From Halalkalicoccus subterraneus (lineage in GTDB: Archaea > Halobacteriota > Halobacteria > Halobacteriales > Halalkalicoccaceae), in NCBI RefSeq assembly GCF_003697815.1, contig NZ_RDQG01000066.1:1-49239 (forward strand): a stretch of DNA of 49,239 bases. The letters are read 5' to 3'. Made by a program: the position numbers and the translations under genes. This document shows positions 8,236-16,149 of this stretch, piece after piece (within the stretch, counting starts at the first letter, position 1; the number at the start of each line of letters is the position of its first letter). The notes under the pieces are model-generated. The model was not told the origin of the DNA and searched no databases. It saw nothing but the letters and a program-made list of their open reading frames with translations.

Positions 8236-8637
8236 ATGCGCCGGCTTGGCTCGCGGAAGTGGCTCGCCCTCGGAACTCTCCTCGCGGCGGTCGCCACGGC
8301 GGGGAGCCTCTACTTCAGCGAGGTGCTCGGCCTGACGCCGTGCGACCTCTGCTGGTACCAGCGAATCTTCATGTACCCGCTAGTGCCGGTTCTGGGGATC
8401 GCGGCGTTCGAGGACCGACCCACCGTCTCCGCCACCGCGCTCGCGCTCGCGATTCCCGGTGGGACGGTCGCGGCCTACCACTCGACCATCCAGCGGGTCG
8501 GAAGCGGGGCCTGCACGGTCGGCGGGGGCTGTACGTCGATCCAGTACGAACTGCTCGGGCTCTCGATCCCCAACATGGCGCTTCTCGCCTTTCTCCTCGT
8601 CGGAGTGGCGACGTTCGCCGCGAGCCGGTCGGCCTGA
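8236..8637 (+). CDS. dsbB: DsbB-family disulfide bond formation membrane protein
   Basis: A 133-residue integral membrane protein of the DsbB type, which reoxidises thioredoxin-like partners by passing electrons to quinone. Four helices are apparent. The first cysteine pair, CDLC (Cys36/Cys39), sits right after helix 1 in LTPCDLCWYQR, the family signature. The second pair, CTVGGGC (Cys93/Cys99), lies in the second external loop. It is shorter than Escherichia coli DsbB, as archaeal forms are. The ATG at 8236 is chosen because it places helix 1 directly after MRRLGSRKW; the upstream in-frame ATG at 8125 falls inside the inverted repeat. No thioredoxin-fold DsbA partner is adjacent. Confidence 0.9.
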   Translation: MRRLGSRKWLALGTLLAAVATAGSLYFSEVLGLTPCDLCWYQRIFMYPLVPVLGIAAFEDRPTVSATALALAIPGGTVAAYHSTIQRVGSGACTVGGGCTSIQYELLGLSIPNMALLAFLLVGVATFAASRSA

Positions 8638-8684
8638 CCCCGTCGGACGGTCCCCTTTATCTCCCCGCGGCGCGCGTCCCGCGT

Positions 8685-9431
8685 ATGGCTTCGACCCGCG
8701 GGCTCGCTCGCGCCACGGCCGTCACCCTTGCGATGGTGCTGGTCGCCGCGGCGCTCGTCGGCCTCGTCTACGCCGAGACGCCCTACGGGCCCGACGAGGA
8801 TCCCGCAGACCTCGCACCCGGCGTCTCAGTCACCGAAACCGAGACGGGCTATCTCCTCTCCGATGGTCCTCTCACCGACGATACCGTTGGATTAGTCTTC
8901 TACCCCGGCGCTCGGGTCGCCCCCGAGAGCTACCTCCCGCACCTCGCGCCGCTCGTCGCCGAACGAAACGCTGTCGTGATCGTCCCGGAGATGCCGCTCA
9001 ACTTCGCGGTCTTCGATATCGACGCCGCCGACGAGGTGATGGCTTCTCAACCCGACATCGAGCGATGGTACGTCGGCGGGCACTCGCTGGGCGGCGCGAT
9101 GGCCTGCGAGTACGCCGACGGCGAGCGGGTCGAGGGGCTCGTCCTCTTCGGCTCCTACTGCGCGAGCGATCTGAGCGAGTCGGAGACTCGGGGCCTGAGC
9201 GTTCTTGGGACCGCGGACGGCGTGATCGACGCCGAGCGCGAACGCGACTCGCGTGCGAACCTCCCGCCCGGTACGGAGATCGTCACGATCGAGGGGATGA
9301 ACCACGCCCAGTTCGGACCGTACGGTCCCCAGCGAGGCGATAGTGATTCCGAAATCCCCGACGAAGTGGCCCGCGAACGGCTCTCAACGGTTCTAGTCGA
9401 GTGGTTCGAGCCCGTAACGGAGCCGCGCTAG
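8685..9431 (+). CDS. Membrane-anchored alpha/beta hydrolase
   Basis: 248 residues with an N-terminal hydrophobic segment at about 9-30, either a signal anchor or an uncleaved signal. The alpha/beta hydrolase fold follows. The nucleophile elbow is GGHSLGGAM with Ser134. The likely acid is the Asp in LGTADGVID (about 178), and the catalytic His is in GMNHAQFG (His207). The substrate is unknown; the family contains esterases and dienelactone-hydrolase-like enzymes. It starts 47 nt after the dsbB stop on the same strand, so the two may be co-transcribed. Its stop overlaps the stop of the convergent endonuclease III gene by 4 nt. Confidence 0.85.
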   Translation: MASTRGLARATAVTLAMVLVAAALVGLVYAETPYGPDEDPADLAPGVSVTETETGYLLSDGPLTDDTVGLVFYPGARVAPESYLPHLAPLVAERNAVVIVPEMPLNFAVFDIDAADEVMASQPDIERWYVGGHSLGGAMACEYADGERVEGLVLFGSYCASDLSESETRGLSVLGTADGVIDAERERDSRANLPPGTEIVTIEGMNHAQFGPYGPQRGDSDSEIPDEVARERLSTVLVEWFEPVTEPR

Positions 9432-10222
9432 TCGGCCTCGGCGGGGTCGACCGCCGTCTCGCTCACCTCGTCGACTCCGACCCGGTCACAGAGGTCGTAC
9501 ATCGGGCAGGCCTCGGGGCCGTCGAGGCAGGCGGGTTTGCGCGCCGAGCAGTACTCCCGGCCGAACTGGATGCTCACGGTGTGGCCGAACCCGCACTTCT
9601 CGGCGGGCACCTGCGCTTCGAGGATTTCACGGACCTCCTCGTGGTCCGCGTCGGGCGGGGCGATCCCCATGCGCCGGTAGATCCGATGGACGTGGGTATC
9701 GACGGGGAAGACGCCGCCCCGACCGCCCGAAAAGAGCAGCACGCAGTCGGCGGTTTTGGGTCCGACACCGTGTATTTCGAGCAACCGATCGCGAACTACC
9801 TCCGGTTCACCGTCACGGACGAACGCGTCGAACTCGGCCTCGGAGCCGAACTCCTCGCGGATCTCCTCGGCCGCCGCGATTATCACTTCCGACTTCCGGT
9901 TGTAGAGCCCCGCCGAACTGATCGTCTCGACGAGTTCGTCCTGATGAGCTTCGGCAAGGGCCTCGACTAGATCTCCATCGGAATACCGTTCCATCAACGA
10001 CTCGTGGGCCGGCTGGCTCGCCTTGTCCGAGGTGTTCTGGCTCAAGATAGTACGGACGAGACACTCGAAGGCGTCCTGTCCTCCATACGTTTTCTGCCAG
10101 TAACGCTCCCCCAATCTATCGATCACCGCCTCGGTGCGGCTGTCGGCTTCGCTCGGATCGAACGTCGCCTCACTCCCGCCGCCGGGGCCGCCGCTGATGT
10201 TCTCGGCCGGTTCGTCTGCCAT
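9428..10222 (-). CDS. nth: Endonuclease III (DNA glycosylase/AP lyase)
   Basis: A 264-residue base-excision repair enzyme that removes oxidised pyrimidines and nicks the abasic site. Visible elements are the helix-hairpin-helix HGVGPKTAD (151-159, Lys156 as Schiff-base nucleophile), the catalytic Asp175 in PVDTHVHR, and the C-terminal 4Fe-4S cysteines 225, 232, 239 and 245. The cysteine spacing is C-x6-C-x6-C-x5-C, with a third interval longer than the bacterial C-x2-C. The N-terminal 30 residues are a disordered Gly/Ser/Asp-rich extension. The ATG at 10222 is preferred to an upstream TTG at 10249. Confidence 0.94.
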   Translation of the reverse strand: MADEPAENISGGPGGGSEATFDPSEADSRTEAVIDRLGERYWQKTYGGQDAFECLVRTILSQNTSDKASQPAHESLMERYSDGDLVEALAEAHQDELVETISSAGLYNRKSEVIIAAAEEIREEFGSEAEFDAFVRDGEPEVVRDRLLEIHGVGPKTADCVLLFSGGRGGVFPVDTHVHRIYRRMGIAPPDADHEEVREILEAQVPAEKCGFGHTVSIQFGREYCSARKPACLDGPEACPMYDLCDRVGVDEVSETAVDPAEAD

Positions 10223-10276
10223 ACCGCTCTTTGAGGCTTGATCGTACAAAAACCGCCGTTTGCACTCCCGCGTTAT

Positions 10277-10292
10277 CGGGGTACTAACCCCG
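10277..10292. promoter_or_regulatory. 6-bp inverted repeat upstream of the 10338 gene
   Basis: CGGGGT-ACTA-ACCCCG is an exact dyad just upstream of a TATA-like box. It sits in the divergent spacer between nth and the exported protein gene. It could be an operator or activator site. Confidence 0.4.
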
Positions 10293-10309
10293 AACTAGTG
10301 GCAAAATAG

Positions 10310-10319
10310 TAATAAATAT
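10310..10319 (+). promoter_or_regulatory. TATA-like box for the 10338 gene
   Basis: TAATAAATAT about 24 nt before the ATG at 10338, in an otherwise GC-rich context. The spacing suits leaderless initiation. Confidence 0.5.
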
Positions 10320-10337
10320 TGGCGACCGACCTCCCGC

Positions 10338-10769
10338 ATGAACGTCCCACCCCTCGTGTGGGTGGTTACCGCCATCGTCGTTTCCGCATCGCTCATTGGG
10401 GTCGCGGGCGCATCAATGGTGAGCGAACCGGCCGATCGGTGCTTTCCCGATTCCGGCTACGAGTTCTCTGTCGGCAACGAGACGCGGGTCGATCTGACGC
10501 TTCACCTCTCCTTGCTTACGAACCTCGGTGATCCTGGTGGGTTGGGCGTCGAACTCCTCGGCTCAACGACCGATACGGATATCGTTTCGCTGCGAACCGG
10601 CGTGCTCTTCGACGGAGTCGAGAGCGCGGGCGGGTTCCTCTCCAACCCCTTCGAGTCGTTCTCGGTCGTCTTCGAGTACGCGCTACAGCTCCCAATGCTC
10701 GGTGAGGACGTTCGGTACGAAAGCGATGACGCGCCCGTGTCGGGTCCCATCGGGACGGCCGGCTGTTGA
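10338..10769 (+). CDS. Secreted or membrane-anchored protein of unknown function
   Basis: 143 residues with an N-terminal hydrophobic segment (about 6-26, PLVWVVTAIVVSASLIGVAG) serving as signal peptide or anchor. A largely extracellular acidic domain with beta-strand-like patterning follows. There are two cysteines, one in the RCFPDSGY segment and one at the very C-terminus (TAGC), which could form a disulfide outside the cell. No family recognised. It converges on the DUF371 gene with 5 nt between stops. Confidence 0.7.
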   Translation: MNVPPLVWVVTAIVVSASLIGVAGASMVSEPADRCFPDSGYEFSVGNETRVDLTLHLSLLTNLGDPGGLGVELLGSTTDTDIVSLRTGVLFDGVESAGGFLSNPFESFSVVFEYALQLPMLGEDVRYESDDAPVSGPIGTAGC

Positions 10770-10774
10770 TCGCC

Positions 10775-11188
10775 CTACTCGACTCGAACCCGCACCGTCA
10801 GGTCGGCGCCGTCGGCCAGCGCCGCGACGAACTCCCGGTCGAACCCCGCCGCCGCCGTCCCCGCACCGACCACGAACGTCCGCCCGTCGACGTACTCGCT
10901 GGTGCGCCCGACCATGCTTCGCTCGTTCTCGAAGGTGAGGTCGGGATGGCCCCGTCCGACGACCTCCTCGACGTGACCGTCAGCCTCGAAGGTGACGGTG
11001 ATTTTCGCGTCCTCGTCCCGGCAGGCCTCGACGAACTCGGAGTCGAACTCCGTGGGCGCGCGGTCGGCTTCGACCGCGAGGATGCAGTCGCCGGCGGGCG
11101 TCAGCCAGTCGTCGGTCGTGACCTCGAAGGTACTCGCGTGCTCGGCACTGACGTTCTCGTGACCCCTCGCGCGGACGACTTCTTCCAT
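10775..11188 (-). CDS. DUF371 family protein
   Basis: A 137-residue soluble protein starting MEEVVRARGHENVSAEHAST. It resembles the archaeal DUF371 family: an early RGHxNV segment, TPAGDCILAVEAD in the middle, and a VGRGHP repeat of the pattern. The family is conserved in archaea and biochemically uncharacterised. The frame is open for 29 more codons upstream, but the ATG at 11188 matches the family start; the upstream part overlaps the end of the lipoate ligase gene and has no conserved pattern. It lies 25 nt downstream of lplA on the same strand, so the two are probably one transcript. Confidence 0.8.
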   Translation of the reverse strand: MEEVVRARGHENVSAEHASTFEVTTDDWLTPAGDCILAVEADRAPTEFDSEFVEACRDEDAKITVTFEADGHVEEVVGRGHPDLTFENERSMVGRTSEYVDGRTFVVGAGTAAAGFDREFVAALADGADLTVRVRVE

Positions 11189-11213
11189 ACCTCCATTCCC
11201 CGCTCGGGGGCTT

Positions 11214-12023
11214 TCAGTCGAGCGGATCGTCGCCGTCCCGGTTCCAGGCCTCGCTCGCGAACTTCCCGTCGGCACGCTCGCGGGCGGCCGCCAGTTCGGC
11301 GTCGCTCCACGTCCCCTCCTCGGCGCCGGCCCACGCTCTCAGGGACTCCTCGAGCGCCTCGACGGCCCGCTCGCGACCGTCGACCCCCTGCTGTCGAAGG
11401 CTCGTCACACGCGCTTCGAACTCCTCGGGGGTCGTTTCGGGGTTCGCGAAGGCCGAGAGATGGCGCTCGGGCAGCGACTCGAAGGAGATCGAACCGTGCT
11501 GAATGATCGCGTCCTTCCGCCTGTACTGGGCGTTCCCGCTCAGCTTCTTCCCGCCCGCGACCACGTCGTGGGCCGGATGCAGTTCCCGCAGGTAGCAGGC
11601 CGGCTGGTGGATCTCCGGCTGAGATTCCTCGGCGAACCCCGCCTCGACGCCCAGTCGCTCGAAGGCGTCGAGGATCGGCTCGCAGAGCAGTTCGTACGTC
11701 TCCATTAGGTTCCCGGGCAACTCCGCCGCGGGCGCGACGATCGAGTAGGAGATGTCCCCCCACGAGTCGTGGTAGATCCCCCCGCCGCCGGTCGGCCGCC
11801 GCGTGACGGTGATTCCCTCCCGGTCGCAGAAGGTCCAGTCCACGGTCGCGGGATCCTGATGGTAGCCAAGCGAGAGCGTACTCGGTTCCCAGCGATACAC
11901 CCGCAGGGTTCTCGGGCCGCCTGCGGCGGCCGTGGCGGCCGCGACCTCGTCGAGCGCCATGTTGATCGTCCCCTCCTGGGACTCCTCGCGGACGAGCCGC
12001 CACTCCCGCTCCGTTCGCTCCAT
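11214..12023 (-). CDS. lplA: Lipoate-protein ligase A family protein
   Basis: A 269-residue member of the biotin/lipoyl ligase (BPL_LplA_LipB) family, which transfers lipoate or a related acyl group to lysines of carrier domains. Signatures are the substrate-binding RRPTGGGGIYHD near residues 75-86 and the catalytic lysine in VAGGKKLSGNAQ (Lys159/160). The C-terminal part (about 210-269) looks like the accessory domain. Haloarchaea use lipoylated 2-oxoacid dehydrogenase complexes and the glycine cleavage system, so a ligase is expected. The lipoyl acceptor genes are not in this window. Octanoyltransferase activity is an alternative that sequence alone cannot exclude. Confidence 0.87.
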   Translation of the reverse strand: MERTEREWRLVREESQEGTINMALDEVAAATAAAGGPRTLRVYRWEPSTLSLGYHQDPATVDWTFCDREGITVTRRPTGGGGIYHDSWGDISYSIVAPAAELPGNLMETYELLCEPILDAFERLGVEAGFAEESQPEIHQPACYLRELHPAHDVVAGGKKLSGNAQYRRKDAIIQHGSISFESLPERHLSAFANPETTPEEFEARVTSLRQQGVDGRERAVEALEESLRAWAGAEEGTWSDAELAAARERADGKFASEAWNRDGDDPLD

Positions 12024-12135
12024 ACGTTGACTACCGCCGACCGCCCCAAAGCGGTTCCGAACGACCCCGTTTCCGATATAATTTCCATACTAGAAATACC
12101 TGAAAGCATTTACCGGGGTCGGAGAATGGCGGGGT

Positions 12136-12924
12136 ATGGACAGACGAACGTTCCTCGCCACCGCCGGTGCGGGCTTCGGGCTCGCGACCGGTGCTGTCAG
12201 TGCCGCCCCCTCCTCCGATCGTCCACCGCTCAGGCTCTACTCGCCGGCCAGCCAGCTCGCCCCCGACGGGGGGCGGCTCGCGGATGACGGCGTCGTCGCC
12301 GCGTGGGCCGAACCGACCGCGTACAACTTCGCCGCCAGCCGGACTGACCCGACCGAGTACGGCGATCGGATCCCGTTGGTTTCCCTGGACGGACGTGTAG
12401 CCGGGATCGGTTCGATGCTGGTCGCCGACCCGGCAAAACAGGGCGGGGACGCGACCTACGCCGAGTCGAACGGGCGAGCGCTGCTCTCGCTGTGGGACAC
12501 GCTGGTCGTGGGCAAACGGATCTACTGGGACGGCTCCCACGACCAGTACTGGTCGCTCGACGCCTTCGGATCGTTCCGCGAACGTGCCGAGAAAGCGGGG
12601 TACGTGGTCGAACCGACGACCGCCGTCGATCGACTGACCCTCGCGAACGCGGACGGGCTCGTGATCACGACGCCGCCACGGGCGTTTGACTCCGGGGAAC
12701 TCGACGCGCTCGCGGCGTTCGTCGAGGGCGGCGGCGCGCTCTTCCTGCACGATCAGGCGAACTTCCGTGGGCTCGACGAGACCGACAACCTGAACGCGAT
12801 CGCCGAACGCCTCGATCTCTCCTTTCGGTTCAACGCCGACGAGGTCAACGACGACGAATCGAACGCCGGTGCGCCATTCGCGGTGTTGACGACGGTGTAC
12901 GACTCCGCCGTGTTCGGGGCCTGA
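12136..12924 (+). CDS. Tat-exported protein with DUF4350/GATase-like fold, possibly truncated
   Basis: 262 residues. The N-terminus MDRRTFLATAGAGFGLATG is a twin-arginine signal, with a probable cleavage site after AVSA. Most haloarchaeal exported proteins use Tat. The mature part contains a segment recalling DUF4350/ThuA-like glutamine-amidotransferase folds (NADGLVITTPPRAFDSGELD, then FVEGGGALFLHDQANF). The protein stops soon after VLTTVYDSAVFGA, where I would expect the related proteins to continue into another domain. Truncation is therefore possible, but I cannot align homologues here. The stop directly abuts the ubaA stop on the other strand with no spacer. Confidence 0.68.
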   Translation: MDRRTFLATAGAGFGLATGAVSAAPSSDRPPLRLYSPASQLAPDGGRLADDGVVAAWAEPTAYNFAASRTDPTEYGDRIPLVSLDGRVAGIGSMLVADPAKQGGDATYAESNGRALLSLWDTLVVGKRIYWDGSHDQYWSLDAFGSFRERAEKAGYVVEPTTAVDRLTLANADGLVITTPPRAFDSGELDALAAFVEGGGALFLHDQANFRGLDETDNLNAIAERLDLSFRFNADEVNDDESNAGAPFAVLTTVYDSAVFGA

Positions 12925-13758
12925 TCAGTCCGCGCTCACACGACAGCCCTCCGTGGCGTACTCGACGCTCTCGATGGAGTCGATGGGATCGTCGCCACAG
13001 ACGGGACAGTCGGAGTTCCGCCTTACGGGGACCTCCTCGAAGCTCATGTCGGCGGCGTCGTATGCGAGCAGCCGGCCTTCCAGGGGCTCGCCGAAATCGA
13101 GGACGAGCTTCATCGCCTCGGTCGCCTGGATGCAGCCGAGGGTGCCCGGGAGCACGCCGAGCACGCCCGTACTCGCACAGTCGGCCACCTCGTCCTCGGG
13201 CGGAGCCTCGGGGAACAGACACCGATAACAGGGTCCCCGATCCTTGCCCTCTCCGGCGGGGAACGTGATCGCCTGTCCTTCGAACTTGTAGATCGCGCCG
13301 TGGGAAAACGGCGTGTTCGAGAGGGTACAGGCGTCGTTGACGAGATACCTGGTTCGAAAGTTGTCCGACCCGTCGACGACCACGTCGTACTCGGAAATGA
13401 GGTCCTCGACGTTCTCGGGTTCCACCCGCATCTCGTGGGTTTCGACGGTGACGTCGGGGTTGAGCCGCTCGACGTATCTTCGGGCCGATTCGACCTTCGG
13501 CTCGCCGACGTCGGCGTCCCCGTGGACGATCTGGCGCTGGAGGTTCGAGCGCTCGACGCTATCGTCGTCGGCGATCCCGAGGGTACCGATCCCCGCCGCG
13601 GCCAGGTACTGGATGATCGGCGAACCCAGCCCGCCCGCGCCGATGACGAGCACGCGCGAGTCGAGCAGTTTCGCCTGACCCTCCGGTCCGATTTCGTCCA
13701 TGATGATGTGTCTGGAGTAGCGGTCGAGTTGGGTGGGATCGAGCGAGAGGTCCGCCAT
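12925..13758 (-). CDS. ubaA: E1-like ubiquitin/SAMP-activating enzyme (ThiF/MoeB family)
   Basis: 277 residues, the expected length of haloarchaeal UbaA. In Haloferax volcanii UbaA adenylates the C-terminus of ubiquitin-like SAMP proteins for protein conjugation, tRNA thiolation and molybdopterin synthesis. The nucleotide-binding GAGGLGS lies at 40-46. Zinc cysteines are Cys177/Cys180 (CYRC) and Cys251/Cys254 (CPVC). The candidate thioester cysteine is Cys194 in VADCASTGVLG. The ATG at 13758 (MADLSLDPTQLDRYSRH) matches the family start, and 27 upstream in-frame codons are rejected. A rhodanese and a decayed YeeE-type transporter lie immediately upstream, which fits a sulfur-handling neighbourhood. 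Confidence 0.92.
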   Translation of the reverse strand: MADLSLDPTQLDRYSRHIIMDEIGPEGQAKLLDSRVLVIGAGGLGSPIIQYLAAAGIGTLGIADDDSVERSNLQRQIVHGDADVGEPKVESARRYVERLNPDVTVETHEMRVEPENVEDLISEYDVVVDGSDNFRTRYLVNDACTLSNTPFSHGAIYKFEGQAITFPAGEGKDRGPCYRCLFPEAPPEDEVADCASTGVLGVLPGTLGCIQATEAMKLVLDFGEPLEGRLLAYDAADMSFEEVPVRRNSDCPVCGDDPIDSIESVEYATEGCRVSAD

Positions 13759-13839
13759 ACCGTTCCTAGGGCGGCGAGGGTGATAAAGCCGTAGCCGATC
13801 TCGAATCGGGTAGCCCCTGTCGGGGTCCCTGTAGGCCAT

Positions 13840-14128
13840 CTGTGTTGGTTCACGCAGGCCTTCACGGCGGTGATCGTCGGTGCCTTTCTCGCGGCGGTCT
13901 GGTGCGTCGCCTTCTCGATCCGCGTCCCCAAGCGAAAGCGCGTGCCGAACGCCGTCGGTATAGCGGCTTCATGATGGTCGCGGGCTCGCGGCTCGCCCCG
14001 GTTGCAACATCGGAAACATCTACTCGGGGCTCGCCGAACCCGTGATCCATTCCGTTATCGCCAGTATCGACATCGTCGCCGGCATCTACGCGACGACCCA
14101 CTGGATCTACCGTGACGTGGGTGTGTGA
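13840..14128 (+). pseudogene. Decayed YeeE/YedE (thiosulfate/sulfur transport) gene, C-terminal half
   Basis: Three plus-strand reading frames together spell the end of a YeeE/YedE transporter. In 13840-13958 I read VIVGAFLAAVW followed by SIRVPKRKRVPNAV. From 13959 the frame shifts to YSGFMMVAGSRLAP. From 14000 it shifts again to GCNIGNIYSGLAEPVIHS, ending WIYRDVGV with TGA at 14126-14128. The family hallmark is a short-loop GARLAxGCNxGxxxSG motif, here split by the second frameshift. The N-terminal part is missing, so the gene is dead. It lies between ubaA (divergent) and a rhodanese (same strand, 72 nt downstream). YeeE-rhodanese pairs are common in sulfur uptake loci. The family assignment is from motif memory, not an alignment. 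Confidence 0.68.
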
Positions 14129-14200
14129 TCTGACTGCACCTCCGAGACGAGACGTATCGTTCGATAAACGCATCAGACGCGACCGACACTATACGACACC

Positions 14201-14581
14201 ATGAGTGGACCATCGCTCGACGACTTCACGGACATGCCGGAGGACGTACCGGATCTCCCTCAAGCGACGATGATCGGGAAGATCGATCCCGGGGACGTCG
14301 AGGCCGAACGCGCCGATGAATCGGTCGACGTGATCGACGTCCGCGATCGCGACGCCTACGCCGAGGGTCACATTCCCGGTGCGGAGAACGTCCCGCTCGA
14401 CGAACTCGAAGACCTGGTCGAGGAGCGTGACTGGTCTGAGACGGTCGTTACCGCCTGTTATCTCGGCAAATCCTCGGTCCAGGCCGCTCGGCTGATCGAG
14501 GCCTACAGCGACGCCGAGGTCAAATCGATGGCCGGTGGCTACGAGGACTGGACGTACGACCTCGCGTCCGACGACTCGTAG
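14201..14581 (+). CDS. Rhodanese-like single-domain sulfurtransferase
   Basis: 126 residues forming one rhodanese domain. DVIDVRDRDAYAEGHIPGAE (about 43-62) is the classic CH2A-like region. The active-site loop CYLGKSS starts at Cys86, giving the C-x-x-G-x-x-S pattern of sulfurtransferases that carry a persulfide. The first 25 residues are an extension, MSGPSLDDFTDMPED. It follows a broken YeeE-type transporter gene on the same strand and faces ubaA across it. It may supply sulfur for UbaA-dependent thiolation, but this is inference from proximity. Confidence 0.88.
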   Translation: MSGPSLDDFTDMPEDVPDLPQATMIGKIDPGDVEAERADESVDVIDVRDRDAYAEGHIPGAENVPLDELEDLVEERDWSETVVTACYLGKSSVQAARLIEAYSDAEVKSMAGGYEDWTYDLASDDS

Positions 14582-14612
14582 CTCGCAGCGCGGCGAAAAA
14601 CCGTTCGACGTC

Positions 14613-15185
14613 CTAGCGGTCGCGACTCGGACGGGTGTGTTCGGTACCCTTGCCCTTCGTGCCGAGGCCGCGGTTCTGCTTGCCGGTGCTTGTCAGACCG
14701 CGCAGCGCGCGGTTCTCCTGGCTCGACCCGCAGATCCAGCTCAGGTCGTCGTCGTTCTCGATCACGGGGTGCTCGGGGTCGACGAGGATCACTTCGAACC
14801 ACTTCTGGGAGCCGTCCTGGCCCACCGAGTAGGAGTTGAGCACCCGCAGGTTGCGGTACGTCCGGGTCGCCCGTTCCTCGGCCACCCGTTGAAGGTTCTT
14901 GTTGCGCGTCACGCGGGTGACGCCCTGGCGCTTCGAGCGTCGCCCGGCCTTGTGGCGCTGCTTGCGGGCTGTGCCCTTGCGAATGCTGACGCGTGCGAGG
15001 ACGACGCCCTGTTTGGCCTTATAGCCCAGATCCCGCGCGCGGTCGAGGCGTGTGGGTCGCTCGATGCGCTCGATTGCGCCCTGTTCGCGCCACTCCTGTT
15101 TTCGCTGCCACTGGAGTTCGCCCAGTGCCCCCTCCTTGGGGTTCTTCCATGCGTCTCGGATGTGTGAGTAGAAGCTTCGTGCCAT
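14613..15185 (-). CDS. rpl15e: 50S ribosomal protein L15e
   Basis: A 190-residue archaeal/eukaryotic-specific large-subunit protein. It starts MARSFYSHIRDAWKNP and has the basic central region with ARVSIRKGTARKQRHKAGRR, followed by NLRVLNSYSVGQDGSQKWF, as in L15e. It is unusually basic for this proteome, as expected for an rRNA-binding protein. The only plausible promoter lies about 145 nt upstream, just beyond the trmB-family stop, so the mRNA would carry a leader of about 120 nt, long for a haloarchaeon. Upstream genes lie on the same strand, so read-through is also possible. Confidence 0.96.
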   Translation of the reverse strand: MARSFYSHIRDAWKNPKEGALGELQWQRKQEWREQGAIERIERPTRLDRARDLGYKAKQGVVLARVSIRKGTARKQRHKAGRRSKRQGVTRVTRNKNLQRVAEERATRTYRNLRVLNSYSVGQDGSQKWFEVILVDPEHPVIENDDDLSWICGSSQENRALRGLTSTGKQNRGLGTKGKGTEHTRPSRDR

Positions 15186-15326
15186 TGGGTATCACCACGG
15201 GCGTTGGGTGGTTCAGTCCGCGCGGCGTGTCGAGCCCCGTAGACCACATCCCTGCCTGCGACCCGACGGTTGCAGGTGCCTGCTGGTGCCCGTTTCCCAG
15301 CGTACACGGTTCTACCCCCGAATAAC

Positions 15327-15335
15327 GGTTAAGCC
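15327..15335 (-). promoter_or_regulatory. Candidate TATA box for rpl15e
   Basis: GGCTTAACC on the minus strand, immediately downstream of the regulator stop codon (15343). Transcription from it would start near 15300 and leave a leader of about 115-120 nt before the rpl15e ATG. No closer AT-rich element is visible. Confidence 0.4.
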
Positions 15336-15342
15336 CTTCGGA

Positions 15343-16098
15343 TTACTTGACAGTCGATTCGATCCAGCCGGTGAGGATCTCCACGAGAACGGTCGCAAAA
15401 CCGCTCGATTCGCTCCAGAAGGCCGCCTCGCGGTCGTCGCCGTCCCCGAGTACGCTCAACAGAACCGCCCGGTCGTCGACGACGACCAGTCTCGCAGCGC
15501 GCTCGTTGCGGAGGTTTTCGGGGGAGGCGTACACCGCCATCGCTCCGTCCTCGAACAGCGCCCGGACCGTTGAATCCTCGCTGACGATCGCGACCTCGAC
15601 CCCGCGCTCTTCGGCGTCCGAAAGCGCGTCTCTAAGGGACTCCGTAACTAGATCCGTCGAGTCGGCCCCGAAGACGACGCGGCTCTCGGCCGTCCTGACG
15701 AGATGCTCGATCCGGTCGGTGACGTGTTCCTCGCCGTCGACCGACCAGATGTCCTCCCGTTCCTCGCCACCCGGCTCCGAGCGTTCGCGGACCGATTCGA
15801 GATAGTCGAACGCCTGATCGCGCTCGCTTGCGAAGCGCTCGGCGAGGAGCTCTTCGGCCTCGTCGAGGCTCACCGGCCGGTACTGCATCGGCGTCGAGTG
15901 CTGGACCTCGATCAGCCCGCGCTCGGCGAGGTTCTCCGCGGCCCCGTAGACCTGCGAGCGTGGGATCTCCGAGACACGGTAGACGTCGCGCGCCGTTCCG
16001 GTCCCCAGTCTCTGCAAGGCAATGAATACTTTCGCCTCGTAGTTCGAGAGTCCGAGGCGTTCTAACGCGTCGACGGCTGCCGTTTCATCGGTCGTCAT
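15343..16098 (-). CDS. TrmB-family transcriptional regulator
   Basis: 251 residues. The N-terminal winged helix-turn-helix (about 10-75) reads LERLGLSNYEAKVFIALQRL, then SEIPRSQVYGAAENLAERGL, which is characteristic of TrmB regulators. A helical linker (75-110) leads to a C-terminal PLD-like effector-binding domain, with RVVFGADSTDLV and VVDDRAVLLSVL. It lacks the long sugar-binding domain seen in Thermococcus TrmB, so it belongs to the shorter form common in haloarchaea, whose ligands are mostly unknown. The ATG at 16098 is preferred over an upstream start at 16125. It lies 51 nt downstream of the methyltransferase gene, same strand. Confidence 0.88.
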   Translation of the reverse strand: MTTDETAAVDALERLGLSNYEAKVFIALQRLGTGTARDVYRVSEIPRSQVYGAAENLAERGLIEVQHSTPMQYRPVSLDEAEELLAERFASERDQAFDYLESVRERSEPGGEEREDIWSVDGEEHVTDRIEHLVRTAESRVVFGADSTDLVTESLRDALSDAEERGVEVAIVSEDSTVRALFEDGAMAVYASPENLRNERAARLVVVDDRAVLLSVLGDGDDREAAFWSESSGFATVLVEILTGWIESTVK

Positions 16099-16149
16099 AA
16101 CATCGCCCGTTTCGTGTAGGCACACGATGCCTATAGAAGGGCATTCCGA

